Below, one piece after another: positions 25,766 through 34,028 of a stretch of DNA of 64,000 bases. The notes under the pieces were generated by a model, which searched no databases, was not told where the DNA came from, and worked only from the letters and a program-made list of their open reading frames with translations. The position numbers and the translations under genes were made by a program. This DNA comes from Fen-178 sp049516835. GTDB taxonomy: Bacteria; Acidobacteriota; Terriglobia; Bryobacterales; Bryobacteraceae. The DNA lies in NCBI GenBank assembly GCA_049516835.1, contig JBEKSR010000004.1:1-64000 (forward strand), written 5' to 3'. The number at the start of each line of letters is the position of its first letter. Within the stretch, counting starts at the first letter, position 1.

Positions 25766-27703
25766 CTATCCATTCGAGTTCGCCCGGGCCTTCACGAACG
25801 AAGACAGCGCGAGCAGCGGGAAATAGTCTTTGTACAGGTGATAGTTCAAGTAGAACACTTTCGGGAACCCCGTCCCGGTGGCCAGCTCCTCCCGCCAGCT
25901 TCCATCCTGGCGCTGGGTTCTCAACAGGTATTCGATGCCATGCCGCACGCTCGAGCTGGCGGCGTCGCCTCCAGCGATCAGGCCCAGCGTGGCCCACGCG
26001 CTTTGCGAAGGCGTGCTCGGCCCGGGCGTGTAGACGCCGTTATCGTAGCTGGCGCAGCTTTCGCCCCAACCGCCGTCCGCGTTCTGGATGGAACGCAGCC
26101 ACTCGCCGGCGCGCAGGACGTGCGCTTCGCGGTCGCTCTCCCCCGACGCCGCCAGGCCCCGCAGCGCGAAACAAGTGCCATAGATGTACGCCACGCCCCA
26201 ACGGCCGTACCAGCTTCCATCGGCCTGCTGGTTCTTTATGAGCCACTCGACGCCGCGCCGCACGGCGTGGTGATCGCGGCCCACCCCGTGCGCCGCCAGC
26301 GCCTCGAGGGTGCGCCCGGTGATGTCCGGGCAGGTGGGATCGAGCATGGCGTTGTGATCGGCGAAGGGAACGTTGTTCAGAAACTTCCAGTTGTTGTCGG
26401 CGTCGAAAGCCGCCCATCCGCCATCGCGCGATTGCATGGCCAGCAGCCAGTCGATCGCCCGTGCGTGGCAGGCCTTCTGCGCCGCGGCATCCGAAGCCGG
26501 CGCCTGGCTCAGCGCCAGCATCACCATGGCGGTGTCGTCGATATCCGGATAGTGCTCGTTGCGGTAAAAGAAGCCCCATCCGGAAGGCTCGGTGTGGGGC
26601 CGCTTTACGGACCAATCGCTCTTGCGCCGGACCTCGTTGGCCAGCAGCCAATCGGCCGCCCGCCGGACGGCCGCATTGTGCGGGTCGCCCTGTGCCAGCG
26701 CGTAGGCGGCGATGGCGGTGTCCCAAACCGGCGAGAAGCACGGCTGGAAGAAAAACCGTTCGCCATCGTCCACGATGAGGTCCTCGAAGTGGCGCAACGC
26801 CTCCACCCGCAACGGGTCGTCCTGGGCATAGCCCAGCACATCCAGCGCCATCACCGAATACATCATGGGCGGATAGATTGCGCCCAGCCCGTCGGAGCCG
26901 TGCATCCGCTCGATCATCCACTGCCTGGCTCTCTCGATGGCCTTCCGCCGAACGCTCTTCGACCCGCTGCGCTCCCACCACTTCAGCAGCTTGTCCACTG
27001 TCAGGAAGACGTTGTGCCAGGTGAGCCAACGGGGGTCTTTGTGGAACGCGGGGCTCACGCCCGGAAGCCAGATCTCATCCAGGGTGAAGCCCGGCGGAAC
27101 CGGACGGCGCGGGTTGGCGGCATGGACGATGGCCAGCGACACCACGATGGCGCGCGTCCACGCGGACATCTGGTATAGAAAATCGAACGGCAGCAGCACG
27201 ACTTCGGGCGGAATGCTGGGGCAGTATTGCCGCGGGTACAGGTCGAACAAGCTGAGATTGACCTTGACGTAGCTGTTGGCCGCCTGAATGCCGCCCAGCT
27301 CGAGGATGCGGCGGCGCAGCCGCGCCATGCGCGGGTCGTCCACCGGCACTCCCGCGAGCTTCAGCGCCACATAGGCCTTGACCGACGCGCTCACCTCCGC
27401 AGGCCCCTGGACATAGATGTTGAAGCCGCCGTCGGAAAGTTGCCGGTCGAGAATCGAGCGCGCCGCTTTGTCGATCAGCGGCCGGGTCTCCGGCTCCCAC
27501 TTGCCGTCTACAGGCGGATACAGCCACAACTGGAAGAGGATGAAATCGGATTCCAGCGTGGTGTCGGCGGTCAGTTCGGCGCACCAGTGCCCGTCGCGCG
27601 CCTGAAGGTCCGCCAGGCGCGCGGCGGCGCGGCGCACAGCCTCGCCGGAGGCCGGGCCCAGAGGGCACCCCAGTTGGTTCTCGACTTGTACGGGAGCGCT
27701 CAT
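25766..27703 (-). CDS. shc: Squalene-hopene cyclase
   Basis: Cyclises squalene to hopene and diplopterol at the inner face of the membrane. The 645-residue protein has the catalytic DIDDTAMV (DxDD) near residue 380 and several QW repeats, such as QSRDGGWAAFDADN, QQADGSWYGRWG, QNADGGWGES and QRQDGSWREE. The ATG at 27703 overlaps the ispH stop (ATGA). Residues 9-14 (GCPLGP) come from a dispersed repeat copy at 27655-27671. hpnH begins three bases after the stop. Confidence 0.96.
   Translation of the reverse strand: MSAPVQVENQLGCPLGPASGEAVRRAAARLADLQARDGHWCAELTADTTLESDFILFQLWLYPPVDGKWEPETRPLIDKAARSILDRQLSDGGFNIYVQGPAEVSASVKAYVALKLAGVPVDDPRMARLRRRILELGGIQAANSYVKVNLSLFDLYPRQYCPSIPPEVVLLPFDFLYQMSAWTRAIVVSLAIVHAANPRRPVPPGFTLDEIWLPGVSPAFHKDPRWLTWHNVFLTVDKLLKWWERSGSKSVRRKAIERARQWMIERMHGSDGLGAIYPPMMYSVMALDVLGYAQDDPLRVEALRHFEDLIVDDGERFFFQPCFSPVWDTAIAAYALAQGDPHNAAVRRAADWLLANEVRRKSDWSVKRPHTEPSGWGFFYRNEHYPDIDDTAMVMLALSQAPASDAAAQKACHARAIDWLLAMQSRDGGWAAFDADNNWKFLNNVPFADHNAMLDPTCPDITGRTLEALAAHGVGRDHHAVRRGVEWLIKNQQADGSWYGRWGVAYIYGTCFALRGLAASGESDREAHVLRAGEWLRSIQNADGGWGESCASYDNGVYTPGPSTPSQSAWATLGLIAGGDAASSSVRHGIEYLLRTQRQDGSWREELATGTGFPKVFYLNYHLYKDYFPLLALSSFVKARANSNG
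27655..27671. repeat. Copy 3 of the dispersed repeat, inside shc
   Basis: GGCCCAGAGGGCACCCC matches copies 1 and 2 over 17 bases. It encodes the variable N-terminal tail of the cyclase, before the first conserved helix. Confidence 0.65.
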
Positions 27704-28671
27704 CGGATCGGCACAGTCAGTTCGGCGGGCAGCGAGAACCGCACGTCTTCGTCCACCAGTTCGATCTCTTCCAGTTGGCGGAAGCCATGCTCGCGCAGAA
27801 ACTCGATCAGCTCCTGGACCAGGTGCTCGGGCGCCGAGGCTCCCGCCGTCACCCCCACATTCTTCACGCCATCGAGCCAGGCCGTGTCCACGTCGGAGCA
27901 ATCGTTCACCAAGTGCGAGCGCACTCCAAAATTGTCACCCACCTCCACCAGTCGCTTCGAGTTCGAGCTGTTTTCCGAACCGACCACGAGCAGCAGGTCG
28001 ATGGCTTCGGAAATCGCCTTCACCGCCATCTGGCGGTTCTCGGTGGCGTAACAGATGTCCTGCGCGGGCGGCCCTTCGAGGTGCGGAAACCGCTCCTTCA
28101 GCCGGTTGACCAGATCGCGCGTTTCGTCCAGGCTGAGGGTGGTCTGGGTAAGGTATCGCACGCGCGTGGCGTCCGGAACCTCCAGCCGGTCGACATCCTC
28201 CAGGGTTTCCACCAGGTAACTGCGGTCCGGCACTTCGCCCAGCGTGCCGATCACCTCATCGTGGTCCCTGTGCCCGATGAGCACAATGCTGTAGCCGTCG
28301 CGCGCGAACCGCACCGCCTCCAGGTGCACCTTGGTGACCAGCGGGCAGGTGGCGTCAATCACATCCAGCCGCCGCTCCTTGGCCTGTCTTCGCACCGACG
28401 GCGCCACGCCGTGCGCGCTGAAGATGGCCCTCGCCCCCGCGGGCACTTCGTCCAGCTCCTCGACGAAGATGGCGCCGGCCTCCCGCAATTCATCCACAAC
28501 GTGCTTGTTGTGCACGATTTCCTTGCGAACATAAACCGGAGGCCCGTACAGATCCAAAGCGATCTTCACCACGTCGATAGCCCTGACGACGCCCGCACAG
28601 AAGCCCCGCGGCTTGAGCAGAAAGATCTTCTTGTCCGCACCGTGATTGGGTGCGAAAAGCTTAAGAGGCAT
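27700..28671 (-). CDS. ispH: 4-hydroxy-3-methylbut-2-enyl diphosphate reductase
   Basis: Last step of the MEP isoprenoid pathway, giving IPP and DMAPP. The three iron-sulfur Cys are in RGFCAGV, DATCPLV and DICYATENRQ. The 323-residue length is normal. It is the first gene of the hopanoid operon, coupled to shc by an ATGA overlap, so precursor supply and squalene/hopene formation are expressed together. The promoter must lie in the 43-base gap to the divergent ogt. Confidence 0.96.
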   Translation of the reverse strand: MPLKLFAPNHGADKKIFLLKPRGFCAGVVRAIDVVKIALDLYGPPVYVRKEIVHNKHVVDELREAGAIFVEELDEVPAGARAIFSAHGVAPSVRRQAKERRLDVIDATCPLVTKVHLEAVRFARDGYSIVLIGHRDHDEVIGTLGEVPDRSYLVETLEDVDRLEVPDATRVRYLTQTTLSLDETRDLVNRLKERFPHLEGPPAQDICYATENRQMAVKAISEAIDLLLVVGSENSSNSKRLVEVGDNFGVRSHLVNDCSDVDTAWLDGVKNVGVTAGASAPEHLVQELIEFLREHGFRQLEEIELVDEDVRFSLPAELTVPIR

Positions 28672-28714
28672 ACCGGCGATTGGAAACGATTATAACAAGT
28701 GGCAAACTGAACTC

Positions 28715-29200
28715 ATGCCCGAATGGACCGAGGTCAAAGTATTGGACGGCGTAGACTTGCGATTGGTTGCCAGCGCTTCGGGCATTCGCGCCATTGAATT
28801 CGACCCCGGGCCGGTCTCGGAAGGCCAACGAAACGACCGCAATCCCCTGTTGCTCGAGGCCGTGCGCCAATTGCGGGCCTACTTCGCCGGCCAGTTGCGC
28901 GAGTTCCAACTGCCGCTGGATATCGAGGGCACCGAGTTCCAGAAACGCGTATGGTGCCAGGTGGCCGCCATCCCCTATGGTGAGACGCGCAGCTATTTGC
29001 AGATTGCTACGGCCATCGGATCGCCGCGGGCCGTGCGCGCCGTGGGCGCCGCCAATGGAGCTAACCCGGCGCCGATCGTGGTGCCGTGCCATCGGGTGAT
29101 CGGCGCCAAAGGAAAGCTGGTGGGGTACGGCGGCGGGCTGGCAATGAAGAAACGGCTGCTGGAACTGGAGGGGGCGCGAGCGTTGCGGCTGGGGCTGTGA
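28715..29200 (+). CDS. ogt: Methylated-DNA--protein-cysteine methyltransferase
   Basis: Repairs O6-alkylguanine by moving the alkyl group to its own Cys. The 161-residue protein has the active-site IVVPCHRVIGAKGKLVGYGGGL and the helix-turn-helix FQKRVWCQVAAIPYGETRSY. The ATG at 28715 is preferred; the longer frame from 28646 lies inside ispH. TATAAC (28691-28696) may serve as its -10. A truncated, diverged copy of the C-terminal half lies at 32116-32313. Confidence 0.93.
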   Translation: MPEWTEVKVLDGVDLRLVASASGIRAIEFDPGPVSEGQRNDRNPLLLEAVRQLRAYFAGQLREFQLPLDIEGTEFQKRVWCQVAAIPYGETRSYLQIATAIGSPRAVRAVGAANGANPAPIVVPCHRVIGAKGKLVGYGGGLAMKKRLLELEGARALRLGL

Positions 29201-29284
29201 GGTGGGGCAGACCAGCATTTTCGCAGCTCTACCGATTGGAGCGTAGCTTCTCAGAGGGGGGTTCATGAGACGTTTCCGGCTGAC
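29201..29284. repeat. Short intergenic region with a partial palindromic unit
   Basis: GGTGGGGCAGACCA right after the ogt stop matches the left end of the GTGGG(G/A)CAGACCA family. No full palindrome follows. Confidence 0.4.
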
Positions 29285-29899
29285 TCACGACCGGGTTGAT
29301 GGGCGCAGGCGGAATTGACGGAACAAAGCCAATCCCGGAGCTAAGTGGTTGATTTGGTGGTGGCTCCGGGGGCCGGCTCGCTTCGCTCGCGGGGCCGGGG
29401 GCCAGGGGCCAGGGGAAAGCGGCTCGCTGCGCTCGCCGGGTTGGGGGGCGCGGGACTCGATTTTCTGGAGGGCCGCGAGGGCGCGGTGGTAGGAACGGTC
29501 GGCGGCGTCGATGCGGCGCTGGAGACGGTTGAAATCCTCGCAGCCGGGGTCGCAGACCTGGGCCATCTCGAGACCTTTGGCCGGGTTGTAGAGGCCTTCG
29601 AAGTTGTACCGCCAGATTTGCGCTTCGAGGGTGCGGAAGCGGCGTTGGAGCCACTCGGCGGTGATGAGGGTATCGACCAGGGCGCGGACTTCGGGAGTGG
29701 CGGGCTGGTAGCGGTCGTAGTATTCGGCGGTGAGGAGCGCGAGGGCCGCGGGGTCTTCGCCGGGGATGACCTGGGATTGTGCGTGGATGCCGGATTTCAA
29801 GGCATTGAAGCGGACTGCGGCCTTACCCTCAGCGGAGGTTGGACCAGTGGATTTTTGCGCGTTGAGCCGGTTGGCCTCGATTTGTTGTAGAGTTGACAT
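29285..29899 (-). CDS. STGPTSAEGKA-type hypothetical protein
   Basis: A 204-residue cytoplasmic protein. The N-terminus (NRLNAQKSTGPTSAEGKAAV + RFNALKSGIHA) is characteristic of a family found in many copies in Solibacter-like genomes and some planctomycetes; the function is unknown. The middle is helical and charged. The last 50 residues (SPGPWPPAPRAKRAGP) are translated from the dispersed GGCCGGGGGCC repeat at 29391-29416, so the natural C-terminus has probably been extended by a repeat insertion. Confidence 0.72.
   Translation of the reverse strand: MSTLQQIEANRLNAQKSTGPTSAEGKAAVRFNALKSGIHAQSQVIPGEDPAALALLTAEYYDRYQPATPEVRALVDTLITAEWLQRRFRTLEAQIWRYNFEGLYNPAKGLEMAQVCDPGCEDFNRLQRRIDAADRSYHRALAALQKIESRAPQPGERSEPLSPGPWPPAPRAKRAGPRSHHQINHLAPGLALFRQFRLRPSTRS
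29391..29416. repeat. GGCC/GGGGG repeat inside a reading frame
   Basis: GGGGCCGGGGGCCAGGGGCC matches the arm at 17303-17323. It lies within the C-terminal part of the gene at 29285-29899. Confidence 0.65.
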
Positions 29900-30300
29900 G
29901 GTTTTGACGGGGGGATGCAGAAGAGGTTTGGAAAGCCTGTGAGATGCCGCTCTGAGTGCCCCTGCTTTGACAGTAGCTTATGGACTGGGGGGCGCCGGAT
30001 GGGGTTGGGGTATAAGGGCTTTAGAATCAAGGAAAAAAATGGTGAAGAAACTTGTTACTGGGTTTGGGGATGGGACATCGGATCGGCGCCGGCAGCGCCG
30101 GGTAGAGCCGGAAGGTCGAGGGGTGGGATTGGCGCGCGAACGTTACCGTCACCGCTACGCGACGACGTTGCGGCGCCAATCTCCGAGTGACGCGTGACTC
30201 GCTCGGAATCGCCAAACGCGGTCGATCGACGCAACTCCCCTCCGGCTTGCCCATAATCCGGTCACACCCCTGAAGGTCAGTCGGAGTGCGCCTATTGCCG
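29900..30300. other. Intergenic region, no gene supported
   Basis: About 400 bases between two minus-strand genes. The frames present are short and without protein-like composition. A GCGCCGGCAGCGCCGG hairpin near 30086-30101 is the only structure seen. It should hold the promoter of the 29285-29899 gene, but no convincing hexamers were found. Confidence 0.4.
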
Positions 30301-30720
30301 CTATCGGCCCTGAACGCTACCGAGTACACGCACCAGAACCACATTAGTGCCGAACGCCACAAGAAACGCTGGCAGTGCTGTTATGATCGGCCAGATTCCG
30401 AGCGAGAGAAGCAGGAGGTGCTGGTGCTGGTTGCTTGATCCGGAAGACAGTGAATGGATGTTGGCGCCAACAGCAAGTCCGAATGCCCCGACCGCAACGG
30501 CGAAGGCGACGTGCAGGGCGGCAGAGCCAGGTAAGTTCCGAAGCCAAAAGCGCTCGTACGCAATGTGAGCGCCGTATCCAATGGCGCTTACTACCCAAGC
30601 GGCCAAGCGCCACGCCTGGACGTGAGTGGCCGGCAACGCGAAGACGATTCCAACAAGAGCGTACCCGCTACCGACGAAGAGGGCCGTACGTACCCACGAT
30701 TTACGAGGTGATTCGCCCAT
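30301..30720 (-). CDS. Small integral membrane protein
   Basis: A 139-residue protein with about four membrane helices: TALFVGSGYALVGIVFAL, LAAWVVSAIGYGAHIAY, ALHVAFAVAVGAFGLAVG and IITALPAFLVAFGTNVVLVR. The composition is typical of a real inner-membrane protein. No family recognised and no partner gene nearby. Local GC is lower than in flanking core genes, which fits acquired DNA. Confidence 0.65.
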   Translation of the reverse strand: MGESPRKSWVRTALFVGSGYALVGIVFALPATHVQAWRLAAWVVSAIGYGAHIAYERFWLRNLPGSAALHVAFAVAVGAFGLAVGANIHSLSSGSSNQHQHLLLLSLGIWPIITALPAFLVAFGTNVVLVRVLGSVQGR

Positions 30721-31226
30721 GTGCTTGGGAAACTCCTGTTTGGTCCGAGCTGCCTGAACCGACGTGGCACGCCCACATGCTATGCCGATAACTTCGCATT
30801 ATAAGGCCACTTGGTCGTCTATCGTCCAGGCTGCCTGCAGCTGCCGAGGTCTGCCCGCTGCTGGAGGATCGTCGGACACTCGGACAAAGCTCCCCGTTGC
30901 GACGATCAGGATCGACAAGTCGTGGTGAGCAGCGACTCGGACGGTCTCGCCGTAGACCCGCCTGGCTCAGCCGACAGTTTCTGAATCGCCCATGATTCGG
31001 CGGGCATCGATACGGCGCTTCTCCAAGATGGCGACTGTGGTCGATTGAAGACGCCGTTGGCGGCGGCGAGCGCGTCGTGGGGGGACCCGGCGTGTCGATT
31101 CCCGCCATTTTCCATGTGCGCCGGCGGATTGTTGGGGCTGTCCGATGTGGGACGCCTTCGACCACGCACCCGGTGGCATCAAGGTTTCTGACAAACGGGC
31201 GTCGATTTGTGAAAATGGGACAAGGG
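30721..31226. other. Intergenic region, no gene supported
   Basis: Roughly 500 bases between divergent genes. Open frames exist on both strands, but their products are Arg/Pro/Ser-rich shadows without fold-like patterns. No palindromic repeat of the window families was found. Confidence 0.4.
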
Positions 31227-31784
31227 ATGAAACGCAAGTTCCCGATCCTCGGCCAGGTTCGAGATGTCGAGGGCGGAGAGTGGGATGTGCTCGATATACG
31301 CGACACCAAACACGGTTTCGATTTGCTTTTCGGTTCGCCGCGGCCTCGTGTGGGATACTGGGGCGGTCCGCCACGTCTGATCGCAACTCAACCTCTGATA
31401 GATTTCTGGGATGTCAACCGGACAATGCACGACGGCGTGCTGTACGACTTGCCGGCCGGGCGAACCACACTCAAACGAATGCGACATCGTTTGGGCTTCC
31501 ACTATCTCGACGACTTATCCCAGTTTTGGAAGGACCGGATCGAAGACCTGGAAACGCTGAGCGCGCGTGAGTTTGCCATGCGGCACAAAGTCGATGTCGA
31601 GGTGGCGATCGACACGCGCAGGAGACTGCTCGGCAGGCGCACGCGCGACCCGGGCTGGTGGCGCAAGCCCAGACCACTCAAAATCCTTCTATCCAACATC
31701 TCGCTGAGCCAGATGGGGAGGAAACTGCGCATCTCTATCAGCCAGGCCAAACGTCTCAGGGATAGAGCACGCCGGGAATCGTAG
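31227..31784 (+). CDS. Hypothetical protein with C-terminal helix-turn-helix-like segment
   Basis: A 185-residue protein. The N-terminal half (KFPILGQVRDVEGGEWDVLD + IRDTKHGFDLLFG) looks like a small beta domain. The C-terminal part ILLSNISLSQMGRKLRISISQAKRLR has the spacing of a helix-turn-helix, so DNA binding is possible. LPAGRTTLKRMRHRLGF is a second basic helical block that could also bind DNA. The ATG at 31227 is used; an ATG four codons earlier (31215) is equally possible. The gene is an orphan in an accessory region. Confidence 0.55.
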   Translation: MKRKFPILGQVRDVEGGEWDVLDIRDTKHGFDLLFGSPRPRVGYWGGPPRLIATQPLIDFWDVNRTMHDGVLYDLPAGRTTLKRMRHRLGFHYLDDLSQFWKDRIEDLETLSAREFAMRHKVDVEVAIDTRRRLLGRRTRDPGWWRKPRPLKILLSNISLSQMGRKLRISISQAKRLRDRARRES

Positions 31785-31815
31785 CCTCGATTTCCATGGC
31801 AGGTCTTTCCCGCCC

Positions 31816-32118
31816 CTACACGGTCACCGGCGAGGCCGCCCGCACCATCCCCAGCAGCTTGTCGTCGAACTCAAACCCGGCTGTGCGCGGCTTGCGGTGG
31901 CGCAGGTACCAACGGTAGGTCTCCTTCAGCCCGGCCTCGAACGGCGTCAGGGTCATCTTTAGCAGGCGCCTCACCTTGGCGGTGTATTCGGTGATGGGCG
32001 GCACGTCGTAGTATTCGCCGAAATAAAGGGGCTCTGCCATGGCGTTGCCGCCGGCTTGCGCGATGATCTCGCGCGGCACGCGCACCAGCGTCGGTTCCAC
32101 GTTCGCCACCTTGGCGAG
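31816..32118 (-). pseudogene. C-terminal fragment of a duplicated NAD-dependent epimerase
   Basis: About 100 codons closely match the C-terminus of the complete epimerase at 34029-35027 (shared LAKVANVEPTLVR, YFGEYYDVPPITEY, TLTPFEAGLKETYRWY), at roughly 90 percent DNA identity by eye. The match stops exactly at GCGAG (32114-32118), after which the sequence continues as an ogt fragment on the opposite strand. There is no NAD-binding half, so the fragment cannot be functional. Confidence 0.8.
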
Positions 32119-32313
32119 ACGCGCAGCTATTTGCGGATTGCCACGGCCATCGGATCGCCCGTGGGCGCCGCCAATGGAGCTAACCCGGTGCCCATCGTGG
32201 TCCCCTGCCATCGCGTAGTCGGCGCCAACGGAAAGCTGGTGGGGTGCGGCGGCGGTTTGGCGCTGAAGCAACGGCTGCTGGAATTGGAAGGCTGTGCCAC
32301 GATGTCATTTTAG
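32116..32313 (+). pseudogene. C-terminal fragment of a duplicated ogt
   Basis: Encodes TRSYLRIATAIGSP ... VVPCHRVVGANGKLVG to a stop at 32311-32313, matching codons 90 onward of ogt at 28715-29200, including the active-site PCHRV. A 15-base deletion removes the residues matching RAVRA. The DNA-binding N-terminal half is replaced by antisense epimerase sequence. A frame opening at 32056 reads through the junction, so a chimeric product is formally possible, though no promoter or ribosome site is visible. Confidence 0.78.
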
Positions 32314-32326
32314 CCCTCCCGCAAAG

Positions 32327-33361
32327 TCAGCGGAGAAGAACCAGGCCGGCCGCCACCGGAACCAGCACCAATGCCAGCATCACCCAGGTCCAGCGGTTGC
32401 CAAAGTTCAAGGTATAGCCGACACCGAAGCGCTTCTCAATCAGGATGGACGGGTCCGCGGGATTGACGTAAAGCAGTCCCCACTTCCAGCAGGCGTCGGG
32501 GGTTCGGTCGCCCTTGGGTGCGGGGCGCCCGCTGGGCCCGGCGGCGACGGTTGCGCGGCTGCCGCCCTGACCGCCGCGCAGCAGGCTCACGGTAAAAGCG
32601 GCGATCACGGCCGTCAATGCCAAACCCCAGACGTTGACAGCCGCCGCCGAAGGCTGGAACACCGTGAACCAGGCTGGGAGAACAAGGAAGTACTCGGTTA
32701 CGATCAGCAACTGCACGATGCGCCGTCGAAAACCACGCTCGGCAGCGGCGCCTTCGCCCGAGGTCGAGATGCGGCGCGACCAGTGCAGAAGTCCCCAGGC
32801 CACGCCGATCGACAGCAGGCACATGCCAGCGAATAAGGCCAAGAAGCCGGCCACCGTCGCGGGTGTGGTGGCCACCCAGCGATCCGCCCCATGCAGGCCC
32901 CAGTGCACCGGAAAACGTCGCGGCAAGCGGTCCCAGTGGAGACCTGCCCAGAGGCCCAGGCCCCCCAGAAACAATACCGGCAGCGCTGCGACCATCGGAC
33001 CCCCCGGCAGGCCCTCCCGCGGCGCCGCCAGATCCACTTCCAGAATCGGACTGGGTGAAACCGCATAAGCCAGCGCCCGCCCATGCGAGCTGACCAGCGC
33101 CCATAGAAACCCGCCACCCAGAATCAGCCCCGCGGCCAGGGGCATGCCGGCCAACAGTTGGATCGCGATCGCAACCAGCGTGGAACTCCACACGATGGCG
33201 CGAAACCTTCGCAGTATCCGCTGGCCGCCGGTGGTGCGGCGGAATTCGGGAGCTACCGTGACCGCAAAGAAGAGGTCAGGGCGCGTCAATCCCGGAACTA
33301 TATGGGACAGCCCGCCTATCAACAGCAGGAACGCGACGAATAGAATCATCTCTCCAGACAT
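32327..33361 (-). CDS. DUF1648/DUF5808 integral membrane protein
   Basis: A 344-residue protein with about nine membrane helices. LPRRFPVHWGLHGADRW is the DUF1648 signature (as in SdpI-type immunity proteins), and WKWGLLYVNPADPSILIEKR + FGVGYTLNFGN matches DUF5808. Such proteins are usually encoded behind a YtrA-type GntR regulator, as here: the regulator gene ends three bases upstream. A role in stress response or resistance to membrane-active peptides is inferred from that association. Confidence 0.8.
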   Translation of the reverse strand: MSGEMILFVAFLLLIGGLSHIVPGLTRPDLFFAVTVAPEFRRTTGGQRILRRFRAIVWSSTLVAIAIQLLAGMPLAAGLILGGGFLWALVSSHGRALAYAVSPSPILEVDLAAPREGLPGGPMVAALPVLFLGGLGLWAGLHWDRLPRRFPVHWGLHGADRWVATTPATVAGFLALFAGMCLLSIGVAWGLLHWSRRISTSGEGAAAERGFRRRIVQLLIVTEYFLVLPAWFTVFQPSAAAVNVWGLALTAVIAAFTVSLLRGGQGGSRATVAAGPSGRPAPKGDRTPDACWKWGLLYVNPADPSILIEKRFGVGYTLNFGNRWTWVMLALVLVPVAAGLVLLR

Positions 33362-33364
33362 GGA

Positions 33365-33751
33365 CTAACTCCTTTCCAAACTCTCGGCCAGGCACCGTAG
33401 TTCACGGGCGATGCGGTCGCGCGGAAAGCCGCGTGCCTGCATCTCGGCCGCCAGTTCTCTGAGGCGGCGCTGAAAGGTCTCTCCGGTCTCGGGATCGGCA
33501 TACTCCGGCACCGCCCGCGAAACCACCCGTGCCCCACTGCGCCGCCCGATCTCCAGCCACCCTTCCCGCTCCAGCGTGCGATACGCCTCCGCCACTGTGT
33601 TGAAATGTACGCCCAGGTCGAGCGCCAGCCGGCGAACCGGTGGCAACTGGTCCCCGGCTTTCATTTCGCCATTGACCAGCAAGATGCGGAGACCGTCCAC
33701 AATCTGCCGGTAGACCGGAATCGAAGACTGCAAATCGATACGCAATATCAT
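33365..33751 (-). CDS. GntR-family transcriptional regulator, YtrA type
   Basis: A 128-residue regulator. A winged-helix domain fills residues 1-75 (PVYRQIVDGLRILLVNGEMK, PPVRRLALDLGVHFNTVAEA + YRTLEREGWL), followed by a short helical dimerisation tail, as in the YtrA subfamily without a large effector domain. It probably represses itself and the downstream membrane-protein gene. A matching operator lies at its promoter (33761-33781). The ATG at 33751 is used; the frame from 33790 would begin upstream of the predicted transcription start. Confidence 0.88.
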   Translation of the reverse strand: MILRIDLQSSIPVYRQIVDGLRILLVNGEMKAGDQLPPVRRLALDLGVHFNTVAEAYRTLEREGWLEIGRRSGARVVSRAVPEYADPETGETFQRRLRELAAEMQARGFPRDRIARELRCLAESLERS

Positions 33752-33760
33752 GACTGTATC

Positions 33761-33801
33761 TTGTACATATACATTGTACAATGGCGTCATGAAAAAAGCA
33801 A
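33761..33801 (-). promoter_or_regulatory. Promoter and palindromic operator of the GntR gene
   Basis: On the minus strand, TTGCTT (33796-33801) and TACAAT (33773-33778) are 17 bases apart, a good sigma-70 promoter. The -10 box overlaps a perfect inverted repeat TTGTACA - 7 bases - TGTACAA (33761-33781). This arrangement fits autorepression by the GntR protein. Confidence 0.7.
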
Positions 33802-33841
33802 CTGTTTTTTTTCGCTTCCGATCATGGGAGCCGGCGACCCT

Positions 33842-34022
33842 CTAAAGATGGACCATGGTCAGACCGGGAATGCGATTAAAGCCGCGGAGGTTGCCGGTAC
33901 CGGCCGCGTAGCCCAGTTCCAGGGCGCAAGCCCCGATAATGATGTCGGCCAGTGGGAGATTGATCCCTTTCGCAGCTTGCCCGGCGACCACCGGCCGGTT
34001 GTCCTGCTCCGTCGCGATATCC
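33842..34022 (-). pseudogene. C-terminal remnant of a PIN-domain (VapC-like) toxin
   Basis: The frame encodes GINLPLADIIIGACALELGY + AAGTGNLRGF + NRIPGLTMVHL and a stop at 33842-33844. LPLADxxIxAxALE and GTxNxxxF are the third and fourth acidic/polar motifs of PIN nucleases. The N-terminal half with the first Asp is missing; upstream sequence runs directly into the end of the epimerase gene at the same CCCCTACAC border seen at 31810. It is a relic of a toxin-antitoxin locus. Confidence 0.7.
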
Positions 34023-34028
34023 CGGCCC

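Noticed and set aside
24716..27178. 820-codon plus-strand open frame opposite shc and hpnH
   Set aside because: It is the GC-rich shadow of two certain genes on the other strand; His/Arg/Gly/Val-rich with no motifs.
30721..31309. Minus-strand open frame of 202 codons
   Set aside because: Ser/Arg/Pro-rich, overlaps the better-supported plus-strand gene at 31227-31784, and shows no fold pattern.
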